In this document: positions 13,431 to 19,605 of the stretch, piece by piece
Position numbering within the stretch: the first letter of the stretch is position 1
Layout of the letters: the number at the start of each line of letters is the position of its first letter
Source of the DNA: Candidatus Schekmanbacteria bacterium
GTDB lineage: Bacteria > CSSED10-310 > JACPHN01
DNA: 20,268 nt
Direction of reading: 5' to 3'
Assembly: GCA_016188575.1 (NCBI GenBank)
Contig: JACPHN010000078.1
Coordinates: 1-20,268 of the forward strand
Made by a program: the position numbers and the translations under genes
Notes under the pieces: model-generated
Databases searched by the model: none
What the model was told of the DNA's origin: nothing
Seen by the model: the letters and a program-made list of their open reading frames with translations, nothing else

Positions 13431-13900
13431 TCTAGACCCGCAAGGATGGAGTCGATTCTTTCGGGTGTGAGATTCTCATGGTAGTCGTCGTTCAGCATCA
13501 TGGCGGGAGCTGTTCCGCAGGCGCCCAAACACTCCTCCTCGTGCAGCGTAAATCGCTTGTCCGGGGTCGTCTCACCGACCTTGATGCCGAGCTTCTTTTC
13601 GGTGTGCTCCACAACCTGATAGGCACCGCGCAGGCAACAGGCGACGTTGGTGCAGACTTTGAGGTGGTATTTCCCGACCGGCTCCAGGTTGAACATCGTG
13701 TAGAAGCTTGCAACTTCGCGCACCTGTGCCGGATGAATGCCAATGTACGCGGCGATCTCATCCAGCACCTCGGGCGGCAACCAGCGCACCTCGTCTTGAG
13801 CAGCGTGGAGGGCCGGGATGAGCAGGGCTACCCGGGTCGGGTAGCGCGGCTCCAGCCGAGTCATCTCATCGTAAAACTTCTGCGAAAGGATCTTGGCCAT
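13427..13900 (-). CDS. nuoE: NADH-quinone oxidoreductase subunit E, [2Fe-2S]
   Basis: Thioredoxin-fold subunit carrying the 2Fe-2S cluster N1a next to NuoF, 157 residues, usual length. Ligands are C83 and C88 (VCTNVACCLRGA) and C124 and C128 (EECLGACGTAP). The N-terminal helical part includes the typical segment GIHPAQVREVASFYTMF. ATG at 13900 follows nuoD after 17 nt, with TAGGGA upstream; an 8-bp inverted repeat around the nuoD stop ends 10 nt before this ATG. TGA overlaps nuoF. Confidence 0.97.
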   Translation of the reverse strand: MAKILSQKFYDEMTRLEPRYPTRVALLIPALHAAQDEVRWLPPEVLDEIAAYIGIHPAQVREVASFYTMFNLEPVGKYHLKVCTNVACCLRGAYQVVEHTEKKLGIKVGETTPDKRFTLHEEECLGACGTAPAMMLNDDYHENLTPERIDSILAGLE

Positions 13901-13909
13901 GGTCCCTAC

Positions 13910-13931
13910 AGCTCGACTCAGCGGTCGAGCT
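13910..13931 (-). promoter_or_regulatory. Hairpin around the nuoD stop codon
   Basis: Perfect 8-bp inverted repeat: AGCTCGAC (13910-13917) against GTCGAGCT (13924-13931), with a 6-nt loop that contains the nuoD TGA (13918-13920). In the mRNA it would fold directly upstream of the nuoE ribosome site. It could tune nuoE translation or be an RNA processing point; a chance palindrome cannot be excluded. Confidence 0.4.
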
Positions 13932-15174
13932 CTCCCGCGATGATGTTGATGCTTCCAAGCGCCGCGACCAGATCAGCTATCTTTTCCCCTTGAACCATGG
14001 TGTCGAGCCCTTGGTAGTGGAACATCGACGGCCCGCGGATTCTCAGGCGGTGCGCCCGAGGCGCCTCCTTGCTGACGATGTAGAAGCCGAGCTCCCCATT
14101 GGCGGCTTCGAATGTAGTGTATGCTTCGCCCGCCGGAACATCGAATCCGGTCATGAAAAACTTGAAATGGTGGATCAGCCCCTCCATGGTGTTGTAGACC
14201 GCGTGTTTCTCGGGTATCCGCACGCGCTTGTCTTCAACCCAGATGGGCCCGGGTTTGATCTTGTCCGCACACTGTTCCAGGATGCGCAACGACTGGCGAA
14301 TCTCCTCGAGGCGCACCGCGTACCGGTCGTAGACATCGCCGTTTTTTCCGATCGGCACTTCAAACTGCACGTCTTTGTAAAACATGCAGGGTTGATCGCG
14401 GCGCAGGTCGATGTCGATTCCAGCAGCGCGCGCGTTTGGGCCCGAGTAGCTGTACTTCAGACAGTCTTCCTTGGTGAAGACGCCGACTCCCACGGTGCGC
14501 CGATGCCAGATGCGGTTGGCGGTCAGCAGGCGATCCATTTCGTCGATCACCTTGCGGGTGCGGCCGACCCAGGCCTTGACTTCCTTTTCCCAGCCTTCGG
14601 GGGCGTCATTCATCATGCCGCCGATGCGCGTGTAGGAAGTCGTGAGGCGCGCCCCGCATAGCTTTTCGATGAGGGTGTACGCCTCCTCGCGCTGGTGAAA
14701 ACCGTACAGGAAGTATGATAAGGCGCCCAAATCCACGGCGTTGATGCCGATGCAGATGAGGTGGTCAGTGATGCGGGCGATTTCCGCGCACATCATCCGC
14801 AGCCACACCGTGCGCTCGGGGACCTCGAGGCCCATGAGCCGCTCCACGGCCATGGCGTAGGTCACGTTGTTGATCAGCGCCGAGCAGTAGTTGAGCCGAT
14901 CGGTATAGACAATGAATTGGTGATAGGTGCGGTTTTCGCCGAGCTTCTCCTTGGCGCGATGCGTGTAACCAAACTCGCAGTAGGAGCTTTCGATCGTCTC
15001 ACCGCTGAGCTTGGCGACCATTCGCAGGGCCCCGTGCATGACCGGATGGGTCGGCCCAATGTTGATGATCATTTGAGAATCGCCCCACAGGTCGTCGGGG
15101 TCATGCTCAACCGAATAGTGCTCGCTGTCGGGGAGCCCCAGGTCCAGGGTTCGTTGTTCCGTTTCCTGTTTCAT
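13918..15174 (-). CDS. nuoD: NADH-quinone oxidoreductase subunit D
   Basis: 49-kDa-type subunit of 418 residues, related to the large subunit of NiFe hydrogenases, that forms the quinone pocket together with NuoB. Conserved parts are INIGPTHPVMHGALR (with H43 and H47), YTDRLNYCSALINN at about 90-103, TSYTRIGGM in the middle, and a C-terminus ending in Asp-Arg as usual. It is a stand-alone NuoD rather than the fused NuoCD of enterobacteria. ATG at 15174 lies 54 nt after the nuoC stop, with a GAGCGAGAT sequence directly in front. TGA at 13918-13920. Confidence 0.97.
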   Translation of the reverse strand: MKQETEQRTLDLGLPDSEHYSVEHDPDDLWGDSQMIINIGPTHPVMHGALRMVAKLSGETIESSYCEFGYTHRAKEKLGENRTYHQFIVYTDRLNYCSALINNVTYAMAVERLMGLEVPERTVWLRMMCAEIARITDHLICIGINAVDLGALSYFLYGFHQREEAYTLIEKLCGARLTTSYTRIGGMMNDAPEGWEKEVKAWVGRTRKVIDEMDRLLTANRIWHRRTVGVGVFTKEDCLKYSYSGPNARAAGIDIDLRRDQPCMFYKDVQFEVPIGKNGDVYDRYAVRLEEIRQSLRILEQCADKIKPGPIWVEDKRVRIPEKHAVYNTMEGLIHHFKFFMTGFDVPAGEAYTTFEAANGELGFYIVSKEAPRAHRLRIRGPSMFHYQGLDTMVQGEKIADLVAALGSINIIAGELDR

Positions 15175-15228
15175 ATCTCGCTCTAACTTGGTGTCCAGCG
15201 TGAGCAGCCCGCGACCTCAGTGCCCAGG

Positions 15229-15795
15229 CTAACCGAGAAGCTCGGGCTTGATCTCCTGCGGATCCGGAAAAATCTGGTAGCCGCGCAGCGGGTAGTCCTT
15301 GCGCAGCGGATGACCTACCCAACGCTCATCCATGAGGATCCTCCGCAGATCCGGGTGGCCAGCAAACCGCACTCCGAACATATCATAGACTTCACGTTCG
15401 AGCCAGTTCGCGGCGGGCCACACGCCCACGGCTGTCGGAACCTCCTCGTCGCTGGGAACCCGCACCTTGAGCCGGAATCGCCAGCCGCGGGTGTGAGAAA
15501 AAAGGTTGTAGACGACTTCGAAGCGCGGTTCGACTTCCTCGTCCGTGGCGGTAATGTCGGCGAGAAAACCGTACTCGAATCCCGGCTCGTCCCTGGCAAA
15601 CGCCAGGACTGCGGCGATCGAGTCCTTCCTGACGAAGACGATCGGCACATCCGTGGGGTAGTCCGGCGGCATCCGAGCTTCCTCGATCGCCGCGCCGAAT
15701 TTCTCCGTGAGCCGGGCGACCTGGTTTTTCCAGCCTTCACCGAACGTGCTGACCCAATCACCGTAGATCGTTGGAACGGGCTGCCTGATATCCAT
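15229..15795 (-). CDS. nuoC: NADH-quinone oxidoreductase subunit C
   Basis: 30-kDa-type subunit, 188 residues from the ATG at 15795, on the hydrophilic arm next to NuoD. The signature LEREVYDMFGVRFAGHPDLRRIL and the following DERWVGHPLRKDYPL are clear. The frame is open further upstream, but the extra residues do not resemble NuoC and the ATG has TGAGGA about 10 nt before it, so I use this start. It is separated from nuoB by a 58-nt spacer with a strong inverted repeat. TAG stop. Confidence 0.94.
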   Translation of the reverse strand: MDIRQPVPTIYGDWVSTFGEGWKNQVARLTEKFGAAIEEARMPPDYPTDVPIVFVRKDSIAAVLAFARDEPGFEYGFLADITATDEEVEPRFEVVYNLFSHTRGWRFRLKVRVPSDEEVPTAVGVWPAANWLEREVYDMFGVRFAGHPDLRRILMDERWVGHPLRKDYPLRGYQIFPDPQEIKPELLG

Positions 15796-15817
15796 TGTGA
15801 GCGAATCCTCAGGTTGG

Positions 15818-15849
15818 GAAGCGGCCGGGCGCACGGCCACGGCCGCTTC
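15818..15849 (-). promoter_or_regulatory. GC-rich hairpin in the nuoB-nuoC spacer
   Basis: Perfect 10-bp inverted repeat, GAAGCGGCCG (15818-15827) and CGGCCGCTTC (15840-15849), around a 12-nt loop. It starts 4 nt after the nuoB stop and ends 22 nt before the nuoC ATG, so it occupies the middle of one of the few spacers in the operon. There is no T-run. It may be an RNA processing or stability element or a partial attenuator; this is inference. Confidence 0.5.
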
Positions 15850-15853
15850 AGCG

Positions 15854-16357
15854 CTATGCTTCTTGGAGCTCCCTGCCGGACTCTCGCCGCTGCGCGTGGG
15901 TATCACCGCGCCGGATCTTCTCTTGCAGGCGCATCAACGCGTGGATTACGCCTTCCGGCGAGGGCGGGCAGCCGGGCACGTACACATCCACCGGAATGAT
16001 CTGATCGATGCCCTGGAGCACGCTGTACACGTCGAAAATCCCACCCGACGAGGCGCAAGCGCCAAACGACATGACCCACTTGGGGTCGGCGATCTGGTCG
16101 TACACGCGCTTGAGCACCGGTGCCATCTTGTTATTGATTACCCCCGCGACGATCAGGAGGTCCGCCTGGCGCGGCGAGAAGCGCGGAACTTCGGCGCCGA
16201 AGCGCGCCATGTCATAGTCCGCCGCCAGTGTGGCCATCAGCTCGATGCCGCAGCAGCTCGTGCCGAACGGGAGGTTCCACAGCGAGTTCTTGCGCCCCCA
16301 ACTGATGAAGGCGTCGAGACGCGTCGTAAAAAATGTGGAGGAACCGTCTTTTCCCAT
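15854..16357 (-). CDS. nuoB: NADH-quinone oxidoreductase subunit B, cluster N2
   Basis: PSST-type subunit of 167 residues carrying the terminal [4Fe-4S] cluster N2 that reduces quinone. The ligands are all present: the adjacent pair C35-C36 ([10 protein letters not shown]), C101 ([11 protein letters not shown]) and C130 (VPGCPPSPE). The C-terminal 20 residues are charged and variable. ATG at 16357 lies 3 nt after the nuoA stop (TGA GAT ATG). TAG at 15854-15856, then the hairpin spacer before nuoC. Confidence 0.97.
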   Translation of the reverse strand: MGKDGSSTFFTTRLDAFISWGRKNSLWNLPFGTSCCGIELMATLAADYDMARFGAEVPRFSPRQADLLIVAGVINNKMAPVLKRVYDQIADPKWVMSFGACASSGGIFDVYSVLQGIDQIIPVDVYVPGCPPSPEGVIHALMRLQEKIRRGDTHAQRRESGRELQEA

Positions 16358-16360
16358 ATC

Positions 16361-16720
16361 TCAATCCCACTCCAGTGCGCCCTTGCGCAGGACGTAGAAA
16401 TATCCGACCAGCAGTATGCCGACGAACACGGCCATCTCCAGGACCATGAACATGTTGATTCCCAGGTATTCCCGGAAAGTCACGGCGAAGGGAAAGAAGA
16501 AGACAGCCTCGACATCGAACAGCAGGAAAAGTATCGCGACCAGATAGAACCGCACCGAAAACCGATGGCGAGCATCGCCGAGCGGCGGCATGCCGCATTC
16601 GAATGGCGAATTCTTCATCGGGTTGGGAAATTTCGGCCCCAGGACGTGAGAGAGGATCTGGATTGCCCCGCCCAGCGCGATCGCGATCACTACCAGAATC
16701 AGTACCGGCAGATACGACAT
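16361..16720 (-). CDS. nuoA: NADH-quinone oxidoreductase subunit A
   Basis: Three-helix membrane subunit, 119 residues from the ATG at 16720, the normal size. The loop after helix 1 has the conserved [16 protein letters not shown], including the Cys known in this family to change accessibility between active and resting enzyme. Helix 2 has [16 protein letters not shown] with its acidic residues. An in-frame TTG seven codons upstream (16741) is a less likely start. First gene of the operon; AAGGACGAG lies 9-17 nt upstream of the ATG. Confidence 0.95.
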   Translation of the reverse strand: MSYLPVLILVVIAIALGGAIQILSHVLGPKFPNPMKNSPFECGMPPLGDARHRFSVRFYLVAILFLLFDVEAVFFFPFAVTFREYLGINMFMVLEMAVFVGILLVGYFYVLRKGALEWD

Positions 16721-17214
16721 ACTACTGCTCGTCCTTGTCAAAAAAAGTCTATTGCGGTATCACGCGCCTCTTATCGTTCCGGCCTACGTCCGCCCCCTCG
16801 GCGGCGGCGGTGGAGCTTTCGAGGAAGAACCGGTCCCGATGCGAGGTCGCGCAAACCGTTGTCCGTAGGCGACGCCGCGAACCCGCAGGTGAGAAGCGGA
16901 TAACACCCCGCGCACTCGTTCGCTGCGGATACCTGTGCGCAGGAAGCAGCCACCAGAGCCATCGGCGTGGCAGCATGATTCCGCTTCAAGAAGGCCATAA
17001 GACCGGCACCCGACGCGGGAAGCGACGACGATCACGGACACCACCAAGAAATACCACCGGTCCGGGAGCGCCGCTCGGTTCAGAGCGAGCTTCCCGCTGA
17101 ACCCCGGCCGGGGAGGCTGGGCCACCCCGTACCAGGACCACAATCACTCGGGCGCCGCGCGGCTGAGCGTTCCCTTGCTCAACCGAGTTTGCGGTTTCGC
17201 CGCGGCACGACATG
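16721..17214. other. Upstream region of nuo, no convincing gene
   Basis: About 490 nt between nuoA and the candidate promoter. I see no tRNA and no recognisable protein. One minus-strand ORF (16998-16771, 75 codons) has a hydrophobic start and four cysteines (positions 20, 29, 32, 38) but no ribosome site and a weak third-position GC bias, so I do not call it. Two inverted repeats lie at 17077-17113. If the promoter at 17215-17243 is used, this would be an unusually long leader of the nuo mRNA. Confidence 0.4.
17077..17113. repeat. Adjacent inverted repeats in the nuo upstream region
   Basis: GGTTCAG (17077-17083) and CTGAACC (17097-17103) form a 7-bp stem, directly followed by the 12-bp perfect palindrome CCCCGGCCGGGG (17102-17113), which overlaps it by two bases. 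They could be regulator sites or leader hairpins; no function can be assigned. Confidence 0.4.
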
Positions 17215-17243
17215 AATATGTCCCATGGTGATCGCAATGTCAA
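17215..17243 (-). promoter_or_regulatory. Candidate sigma70-type promoter facing nuo
   Basis: On the minus strand, a perfect TTGACA (17243-17238) is separated by exactly 17 nt from CATATT (17220-17215), a 4-of-6 match to the -10 box. Transcription would start near 17208 and run toward nuoA, 490 nt away. It lies about 150 nt beyond the 3' end of the IS110 remnant, so it may be native or brought in by the insertion sequence. In a GC-rich genome such a match is uncommon by chance, but consensus preferences in this organism are unknown. Confidence 0.4.
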
Positions 17244-17390
17244 GCCACCGTGGGGACCACTTTCGGATGGTGTCCTGCGCTGGCTGAAGATGACGCCGCA
17301 AAGCGGTGGTCAGGTCGGCGAGAACCGCTGGAAGGTGATGCGGTGAGCCCAATGTAGGACACGACCGAGCTTCCTGGCAGGAAACTCGAG

Positions 17391-18175
17391 TTACGCGGCC
17401 TCCTTGATCTCGACGGCGTAGCCGAGGGCACCCAGCCTACGGATGAGGCGGCGTGCAGTCGTGGCCTAGTCGGCGCGATCGAAGTAGTCCGTGCCGAGAT
17501 CGTGGTAATCGACGTCGTCGCGCAGCAGGTAGAAAACGGCGGTACGCATCGAGGCCGCGACGGGCATGATCGCCTTCTTCGGTCCGCGACGGCTCTTGAG
17601 GCGGAGAAACTGCGCCCGGAGGTAGCCACTCTTGGCGCGTGCCGCCGACCAGGCAGCCTGGGTCCGGGTGACGTTGAGCCAGGGGGCGCCCTGTCGCAGC
17701 CGCGTCGAACGGCGCTTGCCGGGACTCTCATCGTTGCGTGGGCAGAGCCCGGCCCACGAGATGAGGTGCGCAGCGCTCGGGAAGCGGGTCATGTCGAGGC
17801 CGATCTCGGACACGATGACCTGCGCGGTGACGTCGCTGATCCCCGGCATCGTCATGAGCTGGGCGACCTGCTCATAAAAGGGGTCGAGAAGAGCACCCAC
17901 CTCCGCGTCGATTGTCGCGATCGACTCCTCAATCGCTTCGGTGTGGTCAAGGTGCAGCTTGAGCAGGAACCGGTGCGGTGCTCGCACGCATCCGCGAAGG
18001 GCTTCGCGCAGCACGTCGCGCCCTGCCTTCAGCCGACCGCTCGTAGCCGCCAAAAGCGCTTACCGCCAAAAGCGCTTCTGGAGCCGTCTTCCCGTCGATG
18101 AGCGCGCGTAAGGTCGCCTGCCCGCTCTTGCCCGTTACGTCGCTTACGACCGACGCGATCTTCACGTTGGCGGCT
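17391..18175 (-). pseudogene. IS110-family transposase, C-terminal half, broken
   Basis: The translation matches the IS110/IS116/IS902 family: VKIASVVSDVTGKSG near the start, then the Transposase_20 domain (LMTMPGISDVTAQVIVSEIG, followed by SWAGLCPRNDESPGKRRS) and a C-terminal GALGYAVEIKEAA ending in TAA at 17391. The N-terminal RuvC-like DEDD domain is absent, replaced by ATPase-derived sequence at about 18175-18190. Two further lesions are seen: a 16-bp tandem duplication at 18046-18076 shifts the frame, and an in-frame TAG at 17466-17468 cuts the last 24 codons. IS110 enzymes are recombinases guided by a bridge RNA, encoded outside the gene. With the 5' side missing, both the catalytic domain and any upstream RNA would be lost. 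It should be inactive. Confidence 0.85.
18046..18076. repeat. 16-bp tandem duplication causing a frameshift
   Basis: The 15-mer CCGCCAAAAGCGCTT occurs at 18046-18060 and again at 18062-18076, so the repeat period is 16 bp. Sixteen is not a multiple of three. Removing one unit joins the two reading frames of the IS110 transposase without a gap (EALLA followed by ATSGRLKAG), which identifies it as the inactivating mutation. Confidence 0.9.
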
Positions 18176-18843
18176 TCCGCGGCGCCGATGCTCCGTGGGC
18201 GGGGCGCAGCCCGAGCTCGGCAGCGAGCTCGCGGTGAAGGTCCGCAGCTTCTGTGGAGGCGTCGCACAGGTAGATGACGCGGTAGTCCGGACGGGGAAGT
18301 CCCGCCGCGAGATGGCGGATGGCCGCGGTCTTGCCGACCCCCACCTCGCCGGTCAGCACCCCGATTCCTGGCTGTCGAGCCAGCATTGCGAAGCGCCGCT
18401 CGTCGTCGCCCCGCCGGGGTCGAGCCGACTGCCCGCGACTCTGCAAGGACCGGTGAACGGTGCTTTTTTTCAACCGCCCGGCGGCGACCTCGTCGGCCCG
18501 TTTGAGCATGCGGATAATGCGGTGGATCGAGCGCCGCGGTCGTTCCCGCTTCATCTGTAGGATGAGCTCGCCGATCTCGGGCTCGATTACCCGACTGCTG
18601 CCGGCGGCGGCGCGTTTTTTTGGCTTCAGCGCCTGCAGGCCGCCGCGCCGCCACGCACCGTGCCAATCCTCGATGGTGCGCGGGCTGACCCGCAGCGGAC
18701 GCCCGTCCGGACCCTCGTTGGTCTTTTCGGCGGCCTGCTGGAACCAACGCGCGCGGTCTCCGTGCTCCAGCCGTGCACTGATCAAGGGCCCCAACACGCT
18801 CACCCGAATGAGCGCGACTTTTTTCGCGATGCTCTTCGTCCAT
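18162..18843 (-). pseudogene. Transposase HTH region fused to ExeA/TniB-like ATPase, chimeric remnant
   Basis: From GTG 18803 a 213-codon frame is open. Residues 1-136 look like the N-terminal DNA-binding part of an IS481/Mu-type DDE transposase, with two HTH-like segments (RTIEDWHGAWRRGGLQAL and RIIRML...STVHRSLQSRG). Residues from about 142 are a P-loop ATPase of the kind that partners such transposases, with Walker A GEVGVGKT at 152-159. The whole DDE catalytic domain and the ATPase start are missing, so an in-frame deletion joined two neighbouring genes. The original start is probably the ATG at 18843, which has GGAG upstream. Between them a run of six A's (18823-18828) has one base too many: with five, MDEEHREKVALIR joins the frame. 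The ATPase end is also lost, replaced by IS110 sequence at about 18190. Confidence 0.8.
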
Positions 18844-18881
18844 AACCGTCTCCTTCGACCAGACAGGATCGGTCCCGCCGT

Positions 18882-18910
18882 CCCGTGGGGCCGCTAACCG
18901 ACCCCACAGG
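18882..18910. repeat. Hairpin upstream of the transposase remnant
   Basis: CCCGTGGGG (18882-18890) and CCCCACAGG (18902-18910) form a 9-bp stem with one mismatch and an 11-nt loop. It lies 39-67 nt upstream of the probable original start at 18843. It might be a regulatory hairpin or part of an element end. Confidence 0.35.
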
Positions 18911-18998
18911 AGACAAGCTACGCCGGCGGCAAAGCCATGAGTGGTAGGGCGCGCGACCGCACAGAAGATGGCGGACGGGGCGGTCGGACACGCGGGCT

Positions 18999-19340
18999 CT
19001 ACATGCGACGAACACCCGGCAGGAGGCGGTGGATCCACGCCGCGAGCTGCGCCAGCTTGCGCTGGGAATCGAGCAGGCCGTCGGCGGCCAGCGCCTCGAC
19101 GAGGTCCCCACGGCAACACCCCGCGCCGGCGCGAGCAATGACCGCGACCACCTCGACTCCGCCTGTGGGCAGCGCCTGGGTAAGCACGATCGCCGTCGCC
19201 AACAGGCGGGCGAGCCACCGCCGGGTCGTGCTTGGTTTGGGGCGCAGTCGAGGCGCCGCCCCCGCGGCCGCAGAGAGCGCTCCGGCCTGTTCCAGTCGCG
19301 ACTGAAAGCGAGTCGGGTGCCTCGGACGCGGAATAATCCG
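18999..19340 (-). CDS. Unrecognised ORF upstream of the transposase remnant
   Basis: A minus-strand frame, open up to 19382, ends with TAG at 18999. I give only its part outside the IS66 tail, so the start is uncertain. The translation has a plausible basic segment (RLRPKPSTTRRWLARLL) and a helical end (GLLDSQRKLAQLAAWIHRLLPGV). It lies 155 nt upstream of the transposase start in the same direction, so it may be the first gene of the same element, perhaps a small DNA-binding protein. I do not recognise the family with any certainty, and the 5' side is interrupted by the IS66 remnant. Confidence 0.3.
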   Translation of the reverse strand, partial: RIIPRPRHPTRFQSRLEQAGALSAAAGAAPRLRPKPSTTRRWLARLLATAIVLTQALPTGGVEVVAVIARAGAGCCRGDLVEALAADGLLDSQRKLAQLAAWIHRLLPGVRRM

Positions 19341-19354
19341 AGACGCGGCATTAC

Positions 19355-19605
19355 CTGGTGGAGCGGGCCTTGAAGAAGGCAATCTTGCACCGGCGGAGCT
19401 CGCTATTCTACCAGACGGCCAACGGTGCGCACGTGGGAGACGTGCTGATCAATCTCATCCATACCGCCAAGCTGGGGGGATCAACCCCTTCGACTACCTG
19501 GTGGCGGCGCAGCGCCCCGCCGTCGCCGCCTGCCCCGAACGCTGGATGCCCTGGCGTCATGCCGAAACGCTAGCTGAGATGGCCTCTGCTGCCACCACCG
19601 CGTGA
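19355..19605 (+). pseudogene. IS66-family transposase (TnpC), C-terminal tail, frameshifted
   Basis: The reading frame from about 19355 gives LVERALKKAILHRRSSLFYQ and then TANGAHVGDVLINLIHTAKL, the well-known C-terminal region of IS66 transposases. At the G-run 19474-19479 one base is missing. After restoring it the frame continues INPFDYLVAAQR, then ERWMPWRHAETLAEM, to TGA at 19603-19605, as in intact family members. The first 80 percent of the transposase is absent; the sequence before 19355 is unrelated. It is on the opposite strand to the other remnants. Confidence 0.85.

Larger units (their letters stand above)
17240..19605. mobile_element. Cluster of decayed insertion sequences
   Basis: At least three unrelated transposition modules lie here, all broken: the C-terminal half of an IS110-family transposase, an N-terminal transposase HTH region fused to part of a transposition ATPase, and the last 80 or so codons of an IS66-family transposase on the opposite strand. 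No complete element and no matching terminal inverted repeats are visible, so the outer limits are approximate. The decay and nesting suggest repeated insertion and deletion in one tolerant site upstream of nuo. Confidence 0.8.

Noticed and set aside
15795-15906. A longer NuoC starting at 15906
   Set aside because: The extension overlaps nuoB and the hairpin spacer, and is not NuoC-like.
16721-16741. TTGACA just upstream of nuoA as a -35 box
   Set aside because: It lies only 16 nt before the start codon, with no room for a -10 box and ribosome site.
16771-16998. Small cysteine-containing ORF upstream of nuoA
   Set aside because: No ribosome site, weak codon bias and a low-complexity Arg/Gly tail; likely non-coding.
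16742-17390. A tRNA or secG gene upstream of nuoA, as in some proteobacteria
   Set aside because: I found no cloverleaf with a T-loop signature and no SecG-like protein.
17240-18803. A CRISPR array or bridge-RNA gene near the IS110 remnant
   Set aside because: There are no regularly spaced repeats, and the side of the element where an upstream bridge RNA would lie has been deleted.
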